From assembly GCA_965371855.1 (NCBI GenBank), contig CBDUZZ010000005.1, positions 36,199-100,198 on the forward strand: a stretch of 64,000 nt of DNA, written 5' to 3'. Each line of letters starts with the position of its first letter. The stretch's first letter is position 1. The notes under the pieces are model-generated. The model did no database searches. It saw only the letters and a program-made list of their open reading frames with translations, and had not been told where the DNA came from. This document shows positions 45,289-55,533 of the stretch, piece by piece. This DNA comes from JAADEM01 sp965371855. GTDB taxonomy: Bacteria; Bacteroidota; Bacteroidia; Bacteroidales; Marinilabiliaceae. The position numbers and the translations under genes were made by a program.

Positions 45289-46893
45289 ATGAACTTGAAG
45301 TTACGAATTGTATACATTTTTATTTTTCTTTTCTCCGGCGGTGTCTTGTTTTCACAAGGATACAGCCATTATGAGAGTTTTGATTATGCTCCTTTTGCAA
45401 GATATTTGTATAAGCCGGGTATTAATTTCCACACATCTGTAAGGAATTATCGGATGGATGAAGTTAATCGTATTGTCAACAGTGACTCTGTTTTATATGA
45501 TGGATTAAGGATTCCTGCCGGAAAGTTGAATTTCTGGAAACGTATTGTTCACGATGATCTTTTCAGGTGGAAAAATGAAGATTTAAAAATTGTAATAAAT
45601 CCGTTGTTTAATTTTGGTGGTGGGTATGAAACGAATGATGGTAAATGGACTTATGTTAATACTCGTGGAGTATTCGTAAAAGGAAACATAGGTAAATACT
45701 TTTCTTTTTATACTGATTTTGTTGAAAATCAGGCTACATTTCCCAACTACATTGATGAGTTTGCCGGTAAGTATGATATTGTTCCCGGGCAGGGAAAACG
45801 AAAAGATTACAACGAAACCGGCCATGATTATGCTCAGGCAACAGGTTATGTGTCATTTAACATGGCAAAATATTTCAATTTGCAACTCGGTTACGGTAAG
45901 AACTTTATTGGCGATGGGTATCGCTCTTTAATAATGTCGGATGCGGCATACAGTTATCCATACATGAAATTCACTACTACATTCTGGAAGATTAAGTATA
46001 TGTTTTTGTGGAATAAAATGTTGAATCTTGAACGCGACGAATCGTTGGGAGATACGCGTTATCCGGCAAAGTACAGTGCTAACCACTATTTAGACTGGAA
46101 TATAGGTAAGCGGTTCAGTATGGGATTATTTGTGAATGTAGTTTGGGCTCAGGAGGATACTATTGGTTATCGTGGTGTTGATTTTTCATATCTGATTCCC
46201 GGTGTTTTTGTCAGGCCGGTGGAGTACTCTAACGGTTCACCTGATAATGTTACGATGGCACTGAACTTGAAATATATCGTTGCCAGACAACTTACTGTAT
46301 ACAGTCAGTTTGTTATGAGTGAGTTTAAAGCAGATGATGTTTTTTCGGGTGAAAAATGGTGGGCTAATAAACATGGATTTCAGATTGGATTAAAAACATT
46401 TGATCTGTTCAATGTGAAAAATCTTGACATACAAGCGGAGTATAATCAGGTCAGGCCATATACATATTCTCATTATACCTCTATCTATAGTTATGGCCAT
46501 TACAATCAACCTATGGCACATATTCTGGGAGCAAACTTTAGGGAGGGGATTTTCATCGGCAGGTATCGCTATCGCAGGATGATGTTTAAAGTACAAATGG
46601 TGAAGTCGATGTATGGAGATGATTATGGTGATGGCGTAAGCTGGGGTAAAGATGTGTTAATGCCCAATACCCAAAGGCCATCTGATTATGGTATATATAT
46701 TGGCCAGGGGCTGAAAACTAACGTTCTTTATGGTGATATGAGTGTCAGTTTTATGGTTAATCCACGCAATATGTTCAATCTTGTTGCAGGTATGCAACTG
46801 CGCAATCTAGAGAATGAACAAACAATACTCAATACAAACTATTTTTACTTTGGAGTACGTACCAGCCTAAAGAATCTCTATTATGATTTTTAA
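45289..46893 (+). CDS. Wzi/RemB-like outer-membrane beta-barrel protein
   Basis: The 534-residue protein has a signal peptide (to about 22, ending GVLFSQ) and alternating hydrophobic-aromatic strands up to a C-terminal aromatic (NLYYDF), typical of an outer-membrane barrel. Its opening YSHYESFDYAPFARYLY and later YGKNFIGDGYRSLIMSDAA recall the capsule-assembly Wzi / gliding RemB family in Bacteroidetes; the family call is moderate. It converges on the MltF-like gene, sharing four bases at the stops. Confidence 0.6.
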   Translation: MNLKLRIVYIFIFLFSGGVLFSQGYSHYESFDYAPFARYLYKPGINFHTSVRNYRMDEVNRIVNSDSVLYDGLRIPAGKLNFWKRIVHDDLFRWKNEDLKIVINPLFNFGGGYETNDGKWTYVNTRGVFVKGNIGKYFSFYTDFVENQATFPNYIDEFAGKYDIVPGQGKRKDYNETGHDYAQATGYVSFNMAKYFNLQLGYGKNFIGDGYRSLIMSDAAYSYPYMKFTTTFWKIKYMFLWNKMLNLERDESLGDTRYPAKYSANHYLDWNIGKRFSMGLFVNVVWAQEDTIGYRGVDFSYLIPGVFVRPVEYSNGSPDNVTMALNLKYIVARQLTVYSQFVMSEFKADDVFSGEKWWANKHGFQIGLKTFDLFNVKNLDIQAEYNQVRPYTYSHYTSIYSYGHYNQPMAHILGANFREGIFIGRYRYRRMMFKVQMVKSMYGDDYGDGVSWGKDVLMPNTQRPSDYGIYIGQGLKTNVLYGDMSVSFMVNPRNMFNLVAGMQLRNLENEQTILNTNYFYFGVRTSLKNLYYDF

Positions 46894-48326
46894 TTCACTA
46901 CATTCTTATAGTGTTCATATCTCTCAAGGATATCATTAACGTATTGATACGGTTCTTCTCCTCTGCAGTAACCATATTTTACAACAGAATCGTTATAATA
47001 TTTTGGTTTCGATTTATTCAATAGATAAAAGTCTACATTGTTATCCCATATAGTAGAATCTTTTCCATATTTCTCAGCCAACCGCATAGCATCCAGTACA
47101 TGCCCTAACCCTACATTATAAGAAGCTAAAACAAATTTCACACGTTCTTCAGGGTCAGTAATGTTGCTCATTAATTGGCCATCCAACCATTTTAAAAACT
47201 TTAGTCCGCCTTTGATATTATCAGTTGGAGAAGTAATCTCTCTTACTCCGAAAGTTTTGGCAGTTTCCGGCATAAGTTGCATTAATCCTACAGCACCTGC
47301 CCAACTCTCAACACCGGGTGAAAACCTCGATTCCTGATATATAAGTGAGGCAACTAAACGCCAGTCAAGGTCAAACTTTTTACTCTCCTTCTTTATCACT
47401 TCATCATAAACTGAAAACTGCCCTCCCTTAAGAGAATGGAAACCTTTATTAACAATATGAGTAGATCTTTTATTAAGAAAATATTTCTGATAAATCATTT
47501 TATACCTGACAGTTCGTTTAAATCTAATCAACCATTTATTTACAACATCCTGCAAGCTTTGTGATTCAGGTCTCATAGCCCAGGCTATTTTTTGCGGAAA
47601 ACTAATTGGAGTCTCCACATCTATGTTATTGTAATAATTTTTATTCACTCTGGCCAGATTTTCATCACAAACTGTATATGGAATCTCCCCACTTGCAACA
47701 AGACCGATTAATTGCTCAACTTCATAATCCGGTATTTCAATAACATTGATACTATCACCTATCTCATTGGCCAGCGCCCTTAAACGTTCCGCATAGGATG
47801 AATTTTCCTGAACATAAATAGATTTTCCTGCCAAATCCAGCTGATTCCTTATTAGTTTATTAAATCCTTGCTTATTAGACTTTTCCTCATTTTTTTTATC
47901 TTTCTCTTGTTTACGCTGAACAAGCACTTGTCTGGTAAAACAATGTGGTTCAGAAAAGGCTATTTTGTAAGATCGGCTGCGTGTAACTGTCAAATCCATA
48001 GCTATCAAATCCACTTTTCTCGCAAGCAAATCGTCAAAATTCTTTTTTACATCATTTGAAACAGATATGTCAAGCTTTAATCCCAGATGATTACTTAACT
48101 CTTGCAATAGTTCAAACTGATAACCAATAGGACGTCCTTTGTAAATAAAGTAATCGACAGAATTATATGCTGTAACAACTCTTATTTTCCCACTGGCCTT
48201 CATTTCATTAAGATCAATTCTGTCAGCTTCTGTTACCGTTTTTTTCCCGGCATCCTCTTTTTTTACATCACAGCTCCAAAAGAATCCGAATAATAAAACA
48301 AATATAAATTGAAAATATCTGTTCAT
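46890..48326 (-). CDS. MltF-like lytic transglycosylase with solute-binding domain
   Basis: The 478-residue lipoprotein (lipobox ending FFWSC, Cys about 19) has an N-terminal family-3 solute-binding domain (about 45-270) and a C-terminal SLT domain (about 300-440) with the catalytic Glu in YQESRFSP and the GAVGLMQLMPETA motif. This is the MltF layout: a murein-cleaving enzyme tuned by its sensor-like domain. It acts in the periplasm, anchored to the outer membrane. It sits next to the putative porin gene on the same strand. Confidence 0.93.
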   Translation of the reverse strand: MNRYFQFIFVLLFGFFWSCDVKKEDAGKKTVTEADRIDLNEMKASGKIRVVTAYNSVDYFIYKGRPIGYQFELLQELSNHLGLKLDISVSNDVKKNFDDLLARKVDLIAMDLTVTRSRSYKIAFSEPHCFTRQVLVQRKQEKDKKNEEKSNKQGFNKLIRNQLDLAGKSIYVQENSSYAERLRALANEIGDSINVIEIPDYEVEQLIGLVASGEIPYTVCDENLARVNKNYYNNIDVETPISFPQKIAWAMRPESQSLQDVVNKWLIRFKRTVRYKMIYQKYFLNKRSTHIVNKGFHSLKGGQFSVYDEVIKKESKKFDLDWRLVASLIYQESRFSPGVESWAGAVGLMQLMPETAKTFGVREITSPTDNIKGGLKFLKWLDGQLMSNITDPEERVKFVLASYNVGLGHVLDAMRLAEKYGKDSTIWDNNVDFYLLNKSKPKYYNDSVVKYGYCRGEEPYQYVNDILERYEHYKNVVN

Positions 48327-48397
48327 ACTTAATTGTTTTTATTTAAAATACAACAATCTTAGAGATGTTTAATATTGTTTAACGAGATAGTTTGTGT

Positions 48398-50533
48398 TTA
48401 GTTGTAAAAATTCCATGAAACGCCAAATTTTAAATTTCGAGGATTTGCCGGGTATCCGGTGGTATGGAAATAATCTTCTCCGGTAAACCCTTGATTTGCA
48501 TGATCTAACTTAACAAAAATACGAGCACGTTTTAACTGAAAGTTCAAAAACAGGTCAAAAAACGGATAATTACCTACTTTTCTGATATTCTGAGTGTGAA
48601 ACTGGCCTGTAGCAGGCATGTAAGTAGGTGTATAGTATTTGGTATGATATCTTAAGTCAAAACCAACCTGAAAGGTTAACACTTTAAATAGTATATTTTC
48701 ATAATAATTTGAACTATAAGCAGCAAAGTCGGGTAGTGGTAAAACTTCGGGCGAACTGGTCATCTGATAAACAAGTTTATTTAGACTGTGAACCCTTCCC
48801 AAAATAAAATGTTTGTTCAAAGAGAGCTCAATAACCTGAATAAATCCGGATTGTTGTTCAGGCAAAGTATCATTATTCCAATATATATGGTCAGTAATTG
48901 ACCTTACTTCAGCATTTAACTCTAACCGTCTGGTTGGTACTCGTATTCCACCGCGGATACGTATAGTTTTTTCTGTTGTGAAATCGTTATCCCATTTAAT
49001 ATGATTAGAAAAATACTTATTTTGAAACAGTTCCGGAGATACGACATACAGTCCTCCTTCTGCAAAAACACCTAAAGTATCTTTTTTGCTAAATTTAAAA
49101 CTACTGTTAATTTTACCTGTCAATTCGGTATCCCCGGTTCTATACCCCTGAAAATAGAATTTAACTCCGGCATTCCACCAAAAATTCTCACCGAGATTTT
49201 TAAATATCTGACCTCCCAGGAAAGAAGTAACTAAAGTTGTGTCTGAGCTTCTGTAATGAGGGGTGTATTCTCTGTCATCAGGATCATAATATGGTGCTGC
49301 CGGCATCTGATACAATCTGATAGCATTTGAAATAAAAACACGAACACCAAACTTTAATAATGAATTAGCTTCTTCATTGAATTTCAATTGGAAAGTATTT
49401 ATTAACTCATGATATCTAACCGAATCACGAGTTTGAAGAGAGTCTGCATATATGTTATTATAAAAAGGATTCTCCACGTTTGACCCCATATATTGTGGAA
49501 GATCATCGATAGAATATTCCCTCTTAACATTTTCATATTTTAAAGTATAATAAACGGTACTGACAGGAAGTGTAACCGGCTCTTCTTCTTCAAACTCTCC
49601 CGGAGTTCTTCTAAAATCAGCCATTAAGGAATCTCTTTTAGTTTCTATCATCTTTAATGAGTCATCCACAACAGCTAAGTCTTCTTCTTCAAAATTTCCT
49701 TTCTTTTTAATTTTTATCGATCCTAAACCATATGATTGATTTACAAAAATCTGGTAATTCTTTATTCCGTTAGTTGCCGTAGTGAAATTTACAGGTAAGT
49801 TTTCCAGCTGTTCAAACTGGTATTTATCACTATTCAAAATATAATCATCATTAAGTATTCCTCCATTCTCAAACTGTTTTGCACTACTATATAAAAAAGT
49901 AGAATGTATTGAGTATTTTCTCCCGGTATAACTTGCAAAAAGAGTAACGTTTTGGTTGTCTATTTTTTGAGCTTCGTATTGACCAACAGATGAATACAAC
50001 CTATATCTCAGTCCGACATTAAAATTCTTATTAACATTTTGAGTAAATAATACACCAACAGACTCTTCTGACCGGCGCTTGGGCCCTCCAAATTCATACA
50101 TTAAATTAGTATATGGCGTTTTCGTGTTAAAAAAAACAACATCTTCAGGATAATAGAAATAATAAAGTAATGAGTTATAAAAAATAAACTGATTCCTCCA
50201 CTTCTGATCACTAATGATTTGTGACTGATAAGGAGAGCCTAAGTTTCCTGTAAAAACATTTGCAATACTCTCACGAAAGATAGGGTTATGTATCTGAACA
50301 CCTGTTGTGAGAGTATCTACCTGGATAGTATCGGCAAAGGTAAAATCATCCACCAATCTCCAGTTTTTAATTCCCTGTTTTATTGCTGGTTGTTGTTCTT
50401 CATCCGTGCCGGAGGAGCCATCCATCGATGGGCTGCTCATTGAATTTCGCCTTTCCATGCGATCACGTTCTTGTGCACAGATAATTACAGAAAATACAGC
50501 TACAAATAAAAATACTAAAACTACTCTTTTCAT
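48398..50533 (-). CDS. Putative porin (Bacteroidetes beta-barrel porin family)
   Basis: The 711-residue protein, from the ATG at 50533, has a signal peptide (to about 22) followed by an acidic, Ser/Gly-rich spacer and a long beta-rich body with many alternating aromatic strands, ending SWNFYN. It matches the putative porin family of Bacteroidetes rather than a TonB receptor (no plug motif). It lies just upstream of MltF on the minus strand and after alkaline phosphatase. Function in permeation is inferred from family resemblance. Confidence 0.75.
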   Translation of the reverse strand: MKRVVLVFLFVAVFSVIICAQERDRMERRNSMSSPSMDGSSGTDEEQQPAIKQGIKNWRLVDDFTFADTIQVDTLTTGVQIHNPIFRESIANVFTGNLGSPYQSQIISDQKWRNQFIFYNSLLYYFYYPEDVVFFNTKTPYTNLMYEFGGPKRRSEESVGVLFTQNVNKNFNVGLRYRLYSSVGQYEAQKIDNQNVTLFASYTGRKYSIHSTFLYSSAKQFENGGILNDDYILNSDKYQFEQLENLPVNFTTATNGIKNYQIFVNQSYGLGSIKIKKKGNFEEEDLAVVDDSLKMIETKRDSLMADFRRTPGEFEEEEPVTLPVSTVYYTLKYENVKREYSIDDLPQYMGSNVENPFYNNIYADSLQTRDSVRYHELINTFQLKFNEEANSLLKFGVRVFISNAIRLYQMPAAPYYDPDDREYTPHYRSSDTTLVTSFLGGQIFKNLGENFWWNAGVKFYFQGYRTGDTELTGKINSSFKFSKKDTLGVFAEGGLYVVSPELFQNKYFSNHIKWDNDFTTEKTIRIRGGIRVPTRRLELNAEVRSITDHIYWNNDTLPEQQSGFIQVIELSLNKHFILGRVHSLNKLVYQMTSSPEVLPLPDFAAYSSNYYENILFKVLTFQVGFDLRYHTKYYTPTYMPATGQFHTQNIRKVGNYPFFDLFLNFQLKRARIFVKLDHANQGFTGEDYFHTTGYPANPRNLKFGVSWNFYN

Positions 50534-50637
50534 CGGTGGCAAATATAGCCAAAAACTTTACAAAAGCAGATATTTATAGTCTGTGGAAATAGCCCGGTAA
50601 CTATAAATGATTATTCAAAAATTGTAGACTAGCCCTA

Positions 50638-51798
50638 CTATTCTTTTTTGAATTTATATAGATATAACATCTTATCAAATATCTCAGTATTTTCATAAAC
50701 CCCTTTAAACAGATCAGCTCCAGGGCCAAAAGCAAAAACCGGAACCATAATTCCTGTATGTCCTCCGGTATTAAATCCACCTTTTACGATACCGGTTTTC
50801 ATATCTCCTCCCATGTTACTAAGTCCACCTGTTTCATGATCAGCTGTAACAATTACAAGCGTGTTTTTATGGGTTGCTGCATATTTAAGCGCAATGCCTA
50901 TAGCCATATCAAAGTCGAGCGTTTCCCTTGTAATAAATGCTATATCATTAGCATGTCCGCCCCAATCTATTTGAGAACCTTCAACCATTAGAAAGAATCC
51001 TTTTTTAGATGAGGCATCCAATACCTGAATTGCTTTTTCTGTTGCTTTAGGTAACATGCTTCCACGTTCAGGCATGGCAGGGTTATGCTTTGGTGCCGTT
51101 AGTACTCCCAGTTTTCCGGTTACACTAAAAGGCACACTATCTAAATTATCGTAGATAGAATATCCGTCTTTCGTTAATTCATCTAACAAATTACGGTTGT
51201 CCTTTCTTTCTGTGAAATAATCATATCCTCCTCCTATAAATACATCAATCCCACTATTCATAAAATCAGCTGCAATCTCTTCATACATACTACGTTTAGG
51301 TTGATGTGCAATAAAAGATGCAGGTGTAGCATGAGTTATGGCTGAAGTTGACACCAGACCTGTAGCTTTACCCTCCTTTTCAGCAATTTCAAGAATTGAC
51401 TTAACGGGTTCATTATTAGCATCAACGCCAATAGCTCCATTATTTGTTTTTACTCCACAAGCCAAAGACGTTCCACTGGCAGCTGAATCTGTAATATATT
51501 TATCTGCACTTTGAGTTTTAGCAAATCCAATGTTTTTCATATTTACCAGATTCAATTGCCCTTTATTGGCGGTTATTCCGGCAAATACTTCGGCTACCCC
51601 CATACCATCACCAATCAAAAGAATGATGTTATCAGGATGTTTTTTAAATTTCAGATCCTTGTCTGAATATATTTTTACTTCATGAAACTCTTTATTCTCA
51701 TAAATGAGTTTTGTGTCAATATTTTTATAGTTCTCCTGTGCAGTAAACATTACTGTTACAGAAAAAGAAATCAGGAGCAATGCGATTATTCTTTTCAT
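50638..51798 (-). CDS. phoA: Alkaline phosphatase
   Basis: The 386-residue exported enzyme hydrolyses phosphate monoesters. Landmarks are the metal-binding IGDGMG near 63-68, nucleophile Ser about 105 within DSAASGTSLACG, and TADHETGG near the end. It has a signal peptide (cleavage about 20). Length is below E. coli PhoA but usual in Bacteroidetes. No phosphate-regulon box was recognised upstream. Confidence 0.92.
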   Translation of the reverse strand: MKRIIALLLISFSVTVMFTAQENYKNIDTKLIYENKEFHEVKIYSDKDLKFKKHPDNIILLIGDGMGVAEVFAGITANKGQLNLVNMKNIGFAKTQSADKYITDSAASGTSLACGVKTNNGAIGVDANNEPVKSILEIAEKEGKATGLVSTSAITHATPASFIAHQPKRSMYEEIAADFMNSGIDVFIGGGYDYFTERKDNRNLLDELTKDGYSIYDNLDSVPFSVTGKLGVLTAPKHNPAMPERGSMLPKATEKAIQVLDASSKKGFFLMVEGSQIDWGGHANDIAFITRETLDFDMAIGIALKYAATHKNTLVIVTADHETGGLSNMGGDMKTGIVKGGFNTGGHTGIMVPVFAFGPGADLFKGVYENTEIFDKMLYLYKFKKE

Positions 51799-52023
51799 TT
51801 TATAAAATATAAGTTTTCTTAAAATTCATTTTTGCATTGCAAAAATAATAAACCATAATTAAGAAATTATCAAAATCATATAATTTTTTATCTTATTGAA
51901 TAACTCAGGAACTTTATTTATACTGAAATTCCTGATGTGAAAATAACAACCTATGATATTTTCAACCGGCATTATACCAAAGTGTAAAAAAATAATTAAT
52001 TTGGAGCACTAAAAATATAAGCA

Positions 52024-52575
52024 ATGAAAGTATATACTAAAACCGGAGATAAGGGAATGACAAGTTTGATTGGAGGTGCCAGAGTTGCTAAAAATGATGT
52101 AAGGCTGGAAACTTACGGAACAATAGATGAACTTAACAGCTATATAGGATTATTGCGTTCATATATTTCAGAGGAAGATATCAGAGATGTAATCGTAGAT
52201 ATCCAAAATCAGTTGTTTAATGTGGGTTCATATCTTGCTACGGATACTACTATTTCGGAGATGAGGTCAAATATCAAGCTCGAAGAAGTTAAAATTGAGT
52301 TACTTGAAGACGAGATGGATAAGTTAGAACAGGCATTACCTCCTTTAACCGGTTTTGTACTGCCTGGCGGACATCCGGCAACAGGCTTTTGTCATATAGC
52401 ACGTACGGTATGCAGAAGGGCGGAACGCAGAATAATTGGTATGTCAGATCAGTATGAAATTGACAATTGGATTATTCGATATCTTAATCGATTGTCTGAT
52501 TTTCTTTTTGTTTTATCCCGTCATTTATCGAACTATTATAACATTGACGAAATTCATTGGAGTGGGAAGTTGTAA
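52024..52575 (+). CDS. Cob(I)alamin adenosyltransferase, PduO type
   Basis: The 183-residue enzyme adenosylates cobalamin to coenzyme B12. It has the PduO-type N-terminal TKTGDKGMTSLIGGARVAK, DELNSYIGLLRS and the later RTVCRRAERRI and YLNRLSDFLFVLSRHL segments. Its presence fits coenzyme B12-dependent methylmalonyl-CoA mutase in the propionate branch, of which the carboxyltransferase at 27419 is another step; that link is inference. No cobalamin riboswitch is visible in the 225-bp upstream gap. Confidence 0.94.
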   Translation: MKVYTKTGDKGMTSLIGGARVAKNDVRLETYGTIDELNSYIGLLRSYISEEDIRDVIVDIQNQLFNVGSYLATDTTISEMRSNIKLEEVKIELLEDEMDKLEQALPPLTGFVLPGGHPATGFCHIARTVCRRAERRIIGMSDQYEIDNWIIRYLNRLSDFLFVLSRHLSNYYNIDEIHWSGKL

Positions 52576-52647
52576 TATTCATTTTTTTTTATAATTTCGC
52601 CAATAATTGAAAGAATAATATTAAATAATAATATTAAGTTAAATTTT

Positions 52648-52869
52648 ATGTATTGGACACTTGAATTAGCATCGAAGTTAGAAGATGCACCTTGGCCGGC
52701 CTCTAAGGACGAACTTATTGATTTTGGAATTCGTTCGGGTGCTCCTCTTGAAGTAATAGAGAATCTTCAGGAAATTGAAGATGAAGGTGAAGTTTTTGAA
52801 AGTATTGAGGATATTTGGCCGGATTATCCATCTAAAGAAGATTTCTTTTTTAATGAAGACGAATACTAA
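52648..52869 (+). CDS. DUF2795 domain protein
   Basis: A 73-residue acidic protein matching the DUF2795 family (MYWTLELASKLEDAPWPASK, ELIDFGIRSGAP). The family has no known biochemical role and is common in Bacteroidetes. It stands alone with an AT-rich upstream region and a strong terminator after it. Confidence 0.82.
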   Translation: MYWTLELASKLEDAPWPASKDELIDFGIRSGAPLEVIENLQEIEDEGEVFESIEDIWPDYPSKEDFFFNEDEY

Positions 52870-52870
52870 T

Positions 52871-52899
52871 AAAAAAGGGACTTTGAAAGTCCCTTTTTT
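52871..52899. terminator. Bidirectional rho-independent terminator
   Basis: GGGACTT pairs with AAGTCCC around TGA, flanked by A and T runs on both sides (52871-52899). It ends the DUF2795 gene on the plus strand and the OstA-like gene on the minus strand. Confidence 0.92.
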
Positions 52900-54511
52900 A
52901 TTTTTTGTTTTTTGTTGGAGCTACAGTATTTATATCTTCTATCTGAAATCCCTCATAGATATTTGTTACCTCCTCGTTCTTTGGCAACTCATCCTTAATA
53001 TAAATATCTGTTTTACTTTTGGGTCTATAATCGTCAAGCCATCTGAAACCTGCTAACGATGATTCTTCATCGGTAAGAAAGATTGGAGGTTTCAAGGTTC
53101 CCTTAGGTGTATTGCGCATTATTATATCTTTAATCTTTCCATGGTTGAGAAATATTGTCATGTCGCTACTTTCTGCCTTATTGGCTCCTATAACAAACCC
53201 GTTATCTCTGGGATAATAAATTGTTTGAGCGCTTCCTTCCACATCAATCTTGTAAAGGTTATTATCCTTTATATATCCAACCATGTTCTTGCCCTTTAAC
53301 TGATTATAAAACAGCGTATCATCAGGAGCTATGATGAAAGCACCGTTTTCCAGTTCCGCCTTATATATGGTTTTATTTCTGGTATAAAGCTTTATAACCT
53401 GTGCCGTCATCTGATTACCTGTAGCCCATAACACAGGGTCATTGTAAAAGATATTTATGGAATCCCTGAAATCATACACCATTGAGTCGCATCTTCCCTG
53501 AATGTCAGTCCTGAAAAATTTTACATGATGAAAAGCTCTGATAAGTTTACTCTTTTTATTGGTAATCGTATCTTGAACAGGGTCTAATCTTAGAGTATCA
53601 GCGTGTAAGAAAAGAGTGTCACCATGATATATTTGTAAGAGAGTAGCTTTTTTTATGGCAAAAGCCTTTTTTGTAAGTTCGTTATAATACCCGTAATTAC
53701 CCCTGATAATTATATTATTAGTAGTATCCACGAGTTCCATATTACCATAAACTTCTCCAAAGCCGGTTTTCCTGGCATAATAAATTGTATCCCCTTTCAA
53801 CAATGTACTCTTCCCTTCCACATAACTGTTCTTTCGAAGATTCGCTATATCATTAAATGTATCATAATACCCATCTTCCGAATAGATAAGGTTATCTTCA
53901 CTTACGATAAAGGTAGGCCCAAGGATTCTTGTTACTTTAGAAACAGTATTATACATTAAGGTATCAGAAAATATGGTGCATTTATTATTTTCGGCAACGA
54001 CAGAATCCTTAAAGAAAGCTTCGTTACTATTTGCATAAAAAGATCCCAATTTACTGGTAAGAACATTTCCTCCATCAACTATCTTTCCTCCATTAAAATA
54101 GTAGGCAATATCATCATTCCGGTCATAGTCAAGATAGTTGGTAGTTAGTACCATCTCCTTTTTCACCAATCTAACATTGTTCCGAACTCTCACAAGGCCA
54201 ATATTACCTTCATACTCCAGATAATCTCCATACAGATGAATAGAGTCATTCTGAATGACATGAATATTATTATAAGCCTCTACTTTGTTTGAATCGTTAT
54301 AAAAATATGCACTATCACAAAACATCAGTATATTTCCATGAGTAATTTCTACATTCCCAATTACCAAGCGGACATCGTCGCCCATAGAGTCGTCATGCAC
54401 CAACTTTGATCCAGTGATCTGAATCTTTTTTTTCTTCTTGGTATCATCCTGGCTTAAACCTGGATATGCCGATAAAAAGATAAAGGCAAAAATTATTAAT
54501 AATATCCTCAT
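52898..54511 (-). CDS. OstA-like LPS-transport protein
   Basis: The 537-residue exported protein (signal to about 20) has an OstA/LptA-type repeating beta fold, with recurring DSAYFYNDSNKVEAYNNI-like and GDYLEYEGN-like segments that match the jellyroll repeats of lipopolysaccharide-transport proteins. In this phylum OstA-like proteins are encoded beside PPIase chaperones. It would help move LPS across the periplasm, although it is much longer than E. coli LptA. It is the last gene of the minus-strand envelope run. Confidence 0.85.
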   Translation of the reverse strand: MRILLIIFAFIFLSAYPGLSQDDTKKKKKIQITGSKLVHDDSMGDDVRLVIGNVEITHGNILMFCDSAYFYNDSNKVEAYNNIHVIQNDSIHLYGDYLEYEGNIGLVRVRNNVRLVKKEMVLTTNYLDYDRNDDIAYYFNGGKIVDGGNVLTSKLGSFYANSNEAFFKDSVVAENNKCTIFSDTLMYNTVSKVTRILGPTFIVSEDNLIYSEDGYYDTFNDIANLRKNSYVEGKSTLLKGDTIYYARKTGFGEVYGNMELVDTTNNIIIRGNYGYYNELTKKAFAIKKATLLQIYHGDTLFLHADTLRLDPVQDTITNKKSKLIRAFHHVKFFRTDIQGRCDSMVYDFRDSINIFYNDPVLWATGNQMTAQVIKLYTRNKTIYKAELENGAFIIAPDDTLFYNQLKGKNMVGYIKDNNLYKIDVEGSAQTIYYPRDNGFVIGANKAESSDMTIFLNHGKIKDIIMRNTPKGTLKPPIFLTDEESSLAGFRWLDDYRPKSKTDIYIKDELPKNEEVTNIYEGFQIEDINTVAPTKNKK

Positions 54512-54534
54512 ATTCTCATCAAGAAATTTTCAAA

Positions 54535-55533
54535 TTATCTGAGATCTTCAGAGATCAACTCTTCACCTGTTTTATCAACAGAATTTAATGAGGTAGTTTG
54601 TGCTTTATTAAGAAGTTCATAGATAAGTACCAATGGGAATTTATTTGAGTTTATGGTATCTTTCTGAATTATATAGTTAAGTCGTACTCCTGATTCTCTG
54701 ACTTTTTTATCTCTTTCAGTATATTCAACGATGCATAAATAATCTTCAGGAATCATTTTTACAACCCTTTTCCCATCCCGGCAACGAACAAAGAAACCTT
54801 TCTCTGTTCCACTCGTTTTATGACTTCTATAATAATTTAGTTCCGGCACATTTTCTATTTCAAGAAAAAAAGATTGACTTAATTCATTTTCAAAAACCGG
54901 ATAAATGCCGCCATTGTCATTTACTTTAAAAATGAGCGCGTTATTTGTCGACTTTGGATCCAGCCATATATCAGCACTATCAAGATTTGAAGTAGCTCTG
55001 TTATTTAAAAAATCAAAACCCCAAACCTCAAGTGGATGATTTTTCTCCTTAACATCAGGAACAACAACCTTCTTTATTCTTATGTATGGTGTAGTTTCTG
55101 AAAGATTATAACCGGAAAGAACAGAAAGAGACAAATCAGTTTTTTCAGGCTCTTTTATTAAAAACAATGTGTCAACAAATCTTTTTTTTGCAAGCACTTT
55201 ATCTTTATAATTCAAATACCCGGGACATGATGCTTTTACTTCCAGCAGATAACCTTTATTAAAAGAGACCGATACGACTCCTCCGACATCACTTTGTACT
55301 TTCTGATGCTGCGAAAGTGAATTGTCAATATTATCCTGATATATACAATTAATGTCAAAATATGCACCCGACAGTGTTTGTTTTGTATTCGAATCTGCTA
55401 TTACAGTATTAACAGAAAAATTATACACTTCCCTTGAGCACGAAAATAAAATAGTGCTCGTTATTACACTCAAAATTAAAGTTGCCCGAAATATGTATTT
55501 AAAACAGTTCAATAGGAATATTATTTTATCCAA
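54535..55533 (-). CDS. Predicted lipoprotein of unknown function
   Basis: A 332-residue protein with an N-terminal membrane helix and a lipobox ending LFSCSR (Cys about 32). The body has no recognised domain. It overlaps the end of the SurA-like gene by 13 bases and precedes OstA-like, so it belongs to the envelope run. The first codon is TTG; no ATG is near. Function unknown. Confidence 0.6.
   Translation of the reverse strand: MDKIIFLLNCFKYIFRATLILSVITSTILFSCSREVYNFSVNTVIADSNTKQTLSGAYFDINCIYQDNIDNSLSQHQKVQSDVGGVVSVSFNKGYLLEVKASCPGYLNYKDKVLAKKRFVDTLFLIKEPEKTDLSLSVLSGYNLSETTPYIRIKKVVVPDVKEKNHPLEVWGFDFLNNRATSNLDSADIWLDPKSTNNALIFKVNDNGGIYPVFENELSQSFFLEIENVPELNYYRSHKTSGTEKGFFVRCRDGKRVVKMIPEDYLCIVEYTERDKKVRESGVRLNYIIQKDTINSNKFPLVLIYELLNKAQTTSLNSVDKTGEELISEDLR

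Noticed and set aside
51799..52023. Cobalamin riboswitch before the adenosyltransferase
   Set aside because: No B12-box or matching helices could be recognised in this AT-rich gap.
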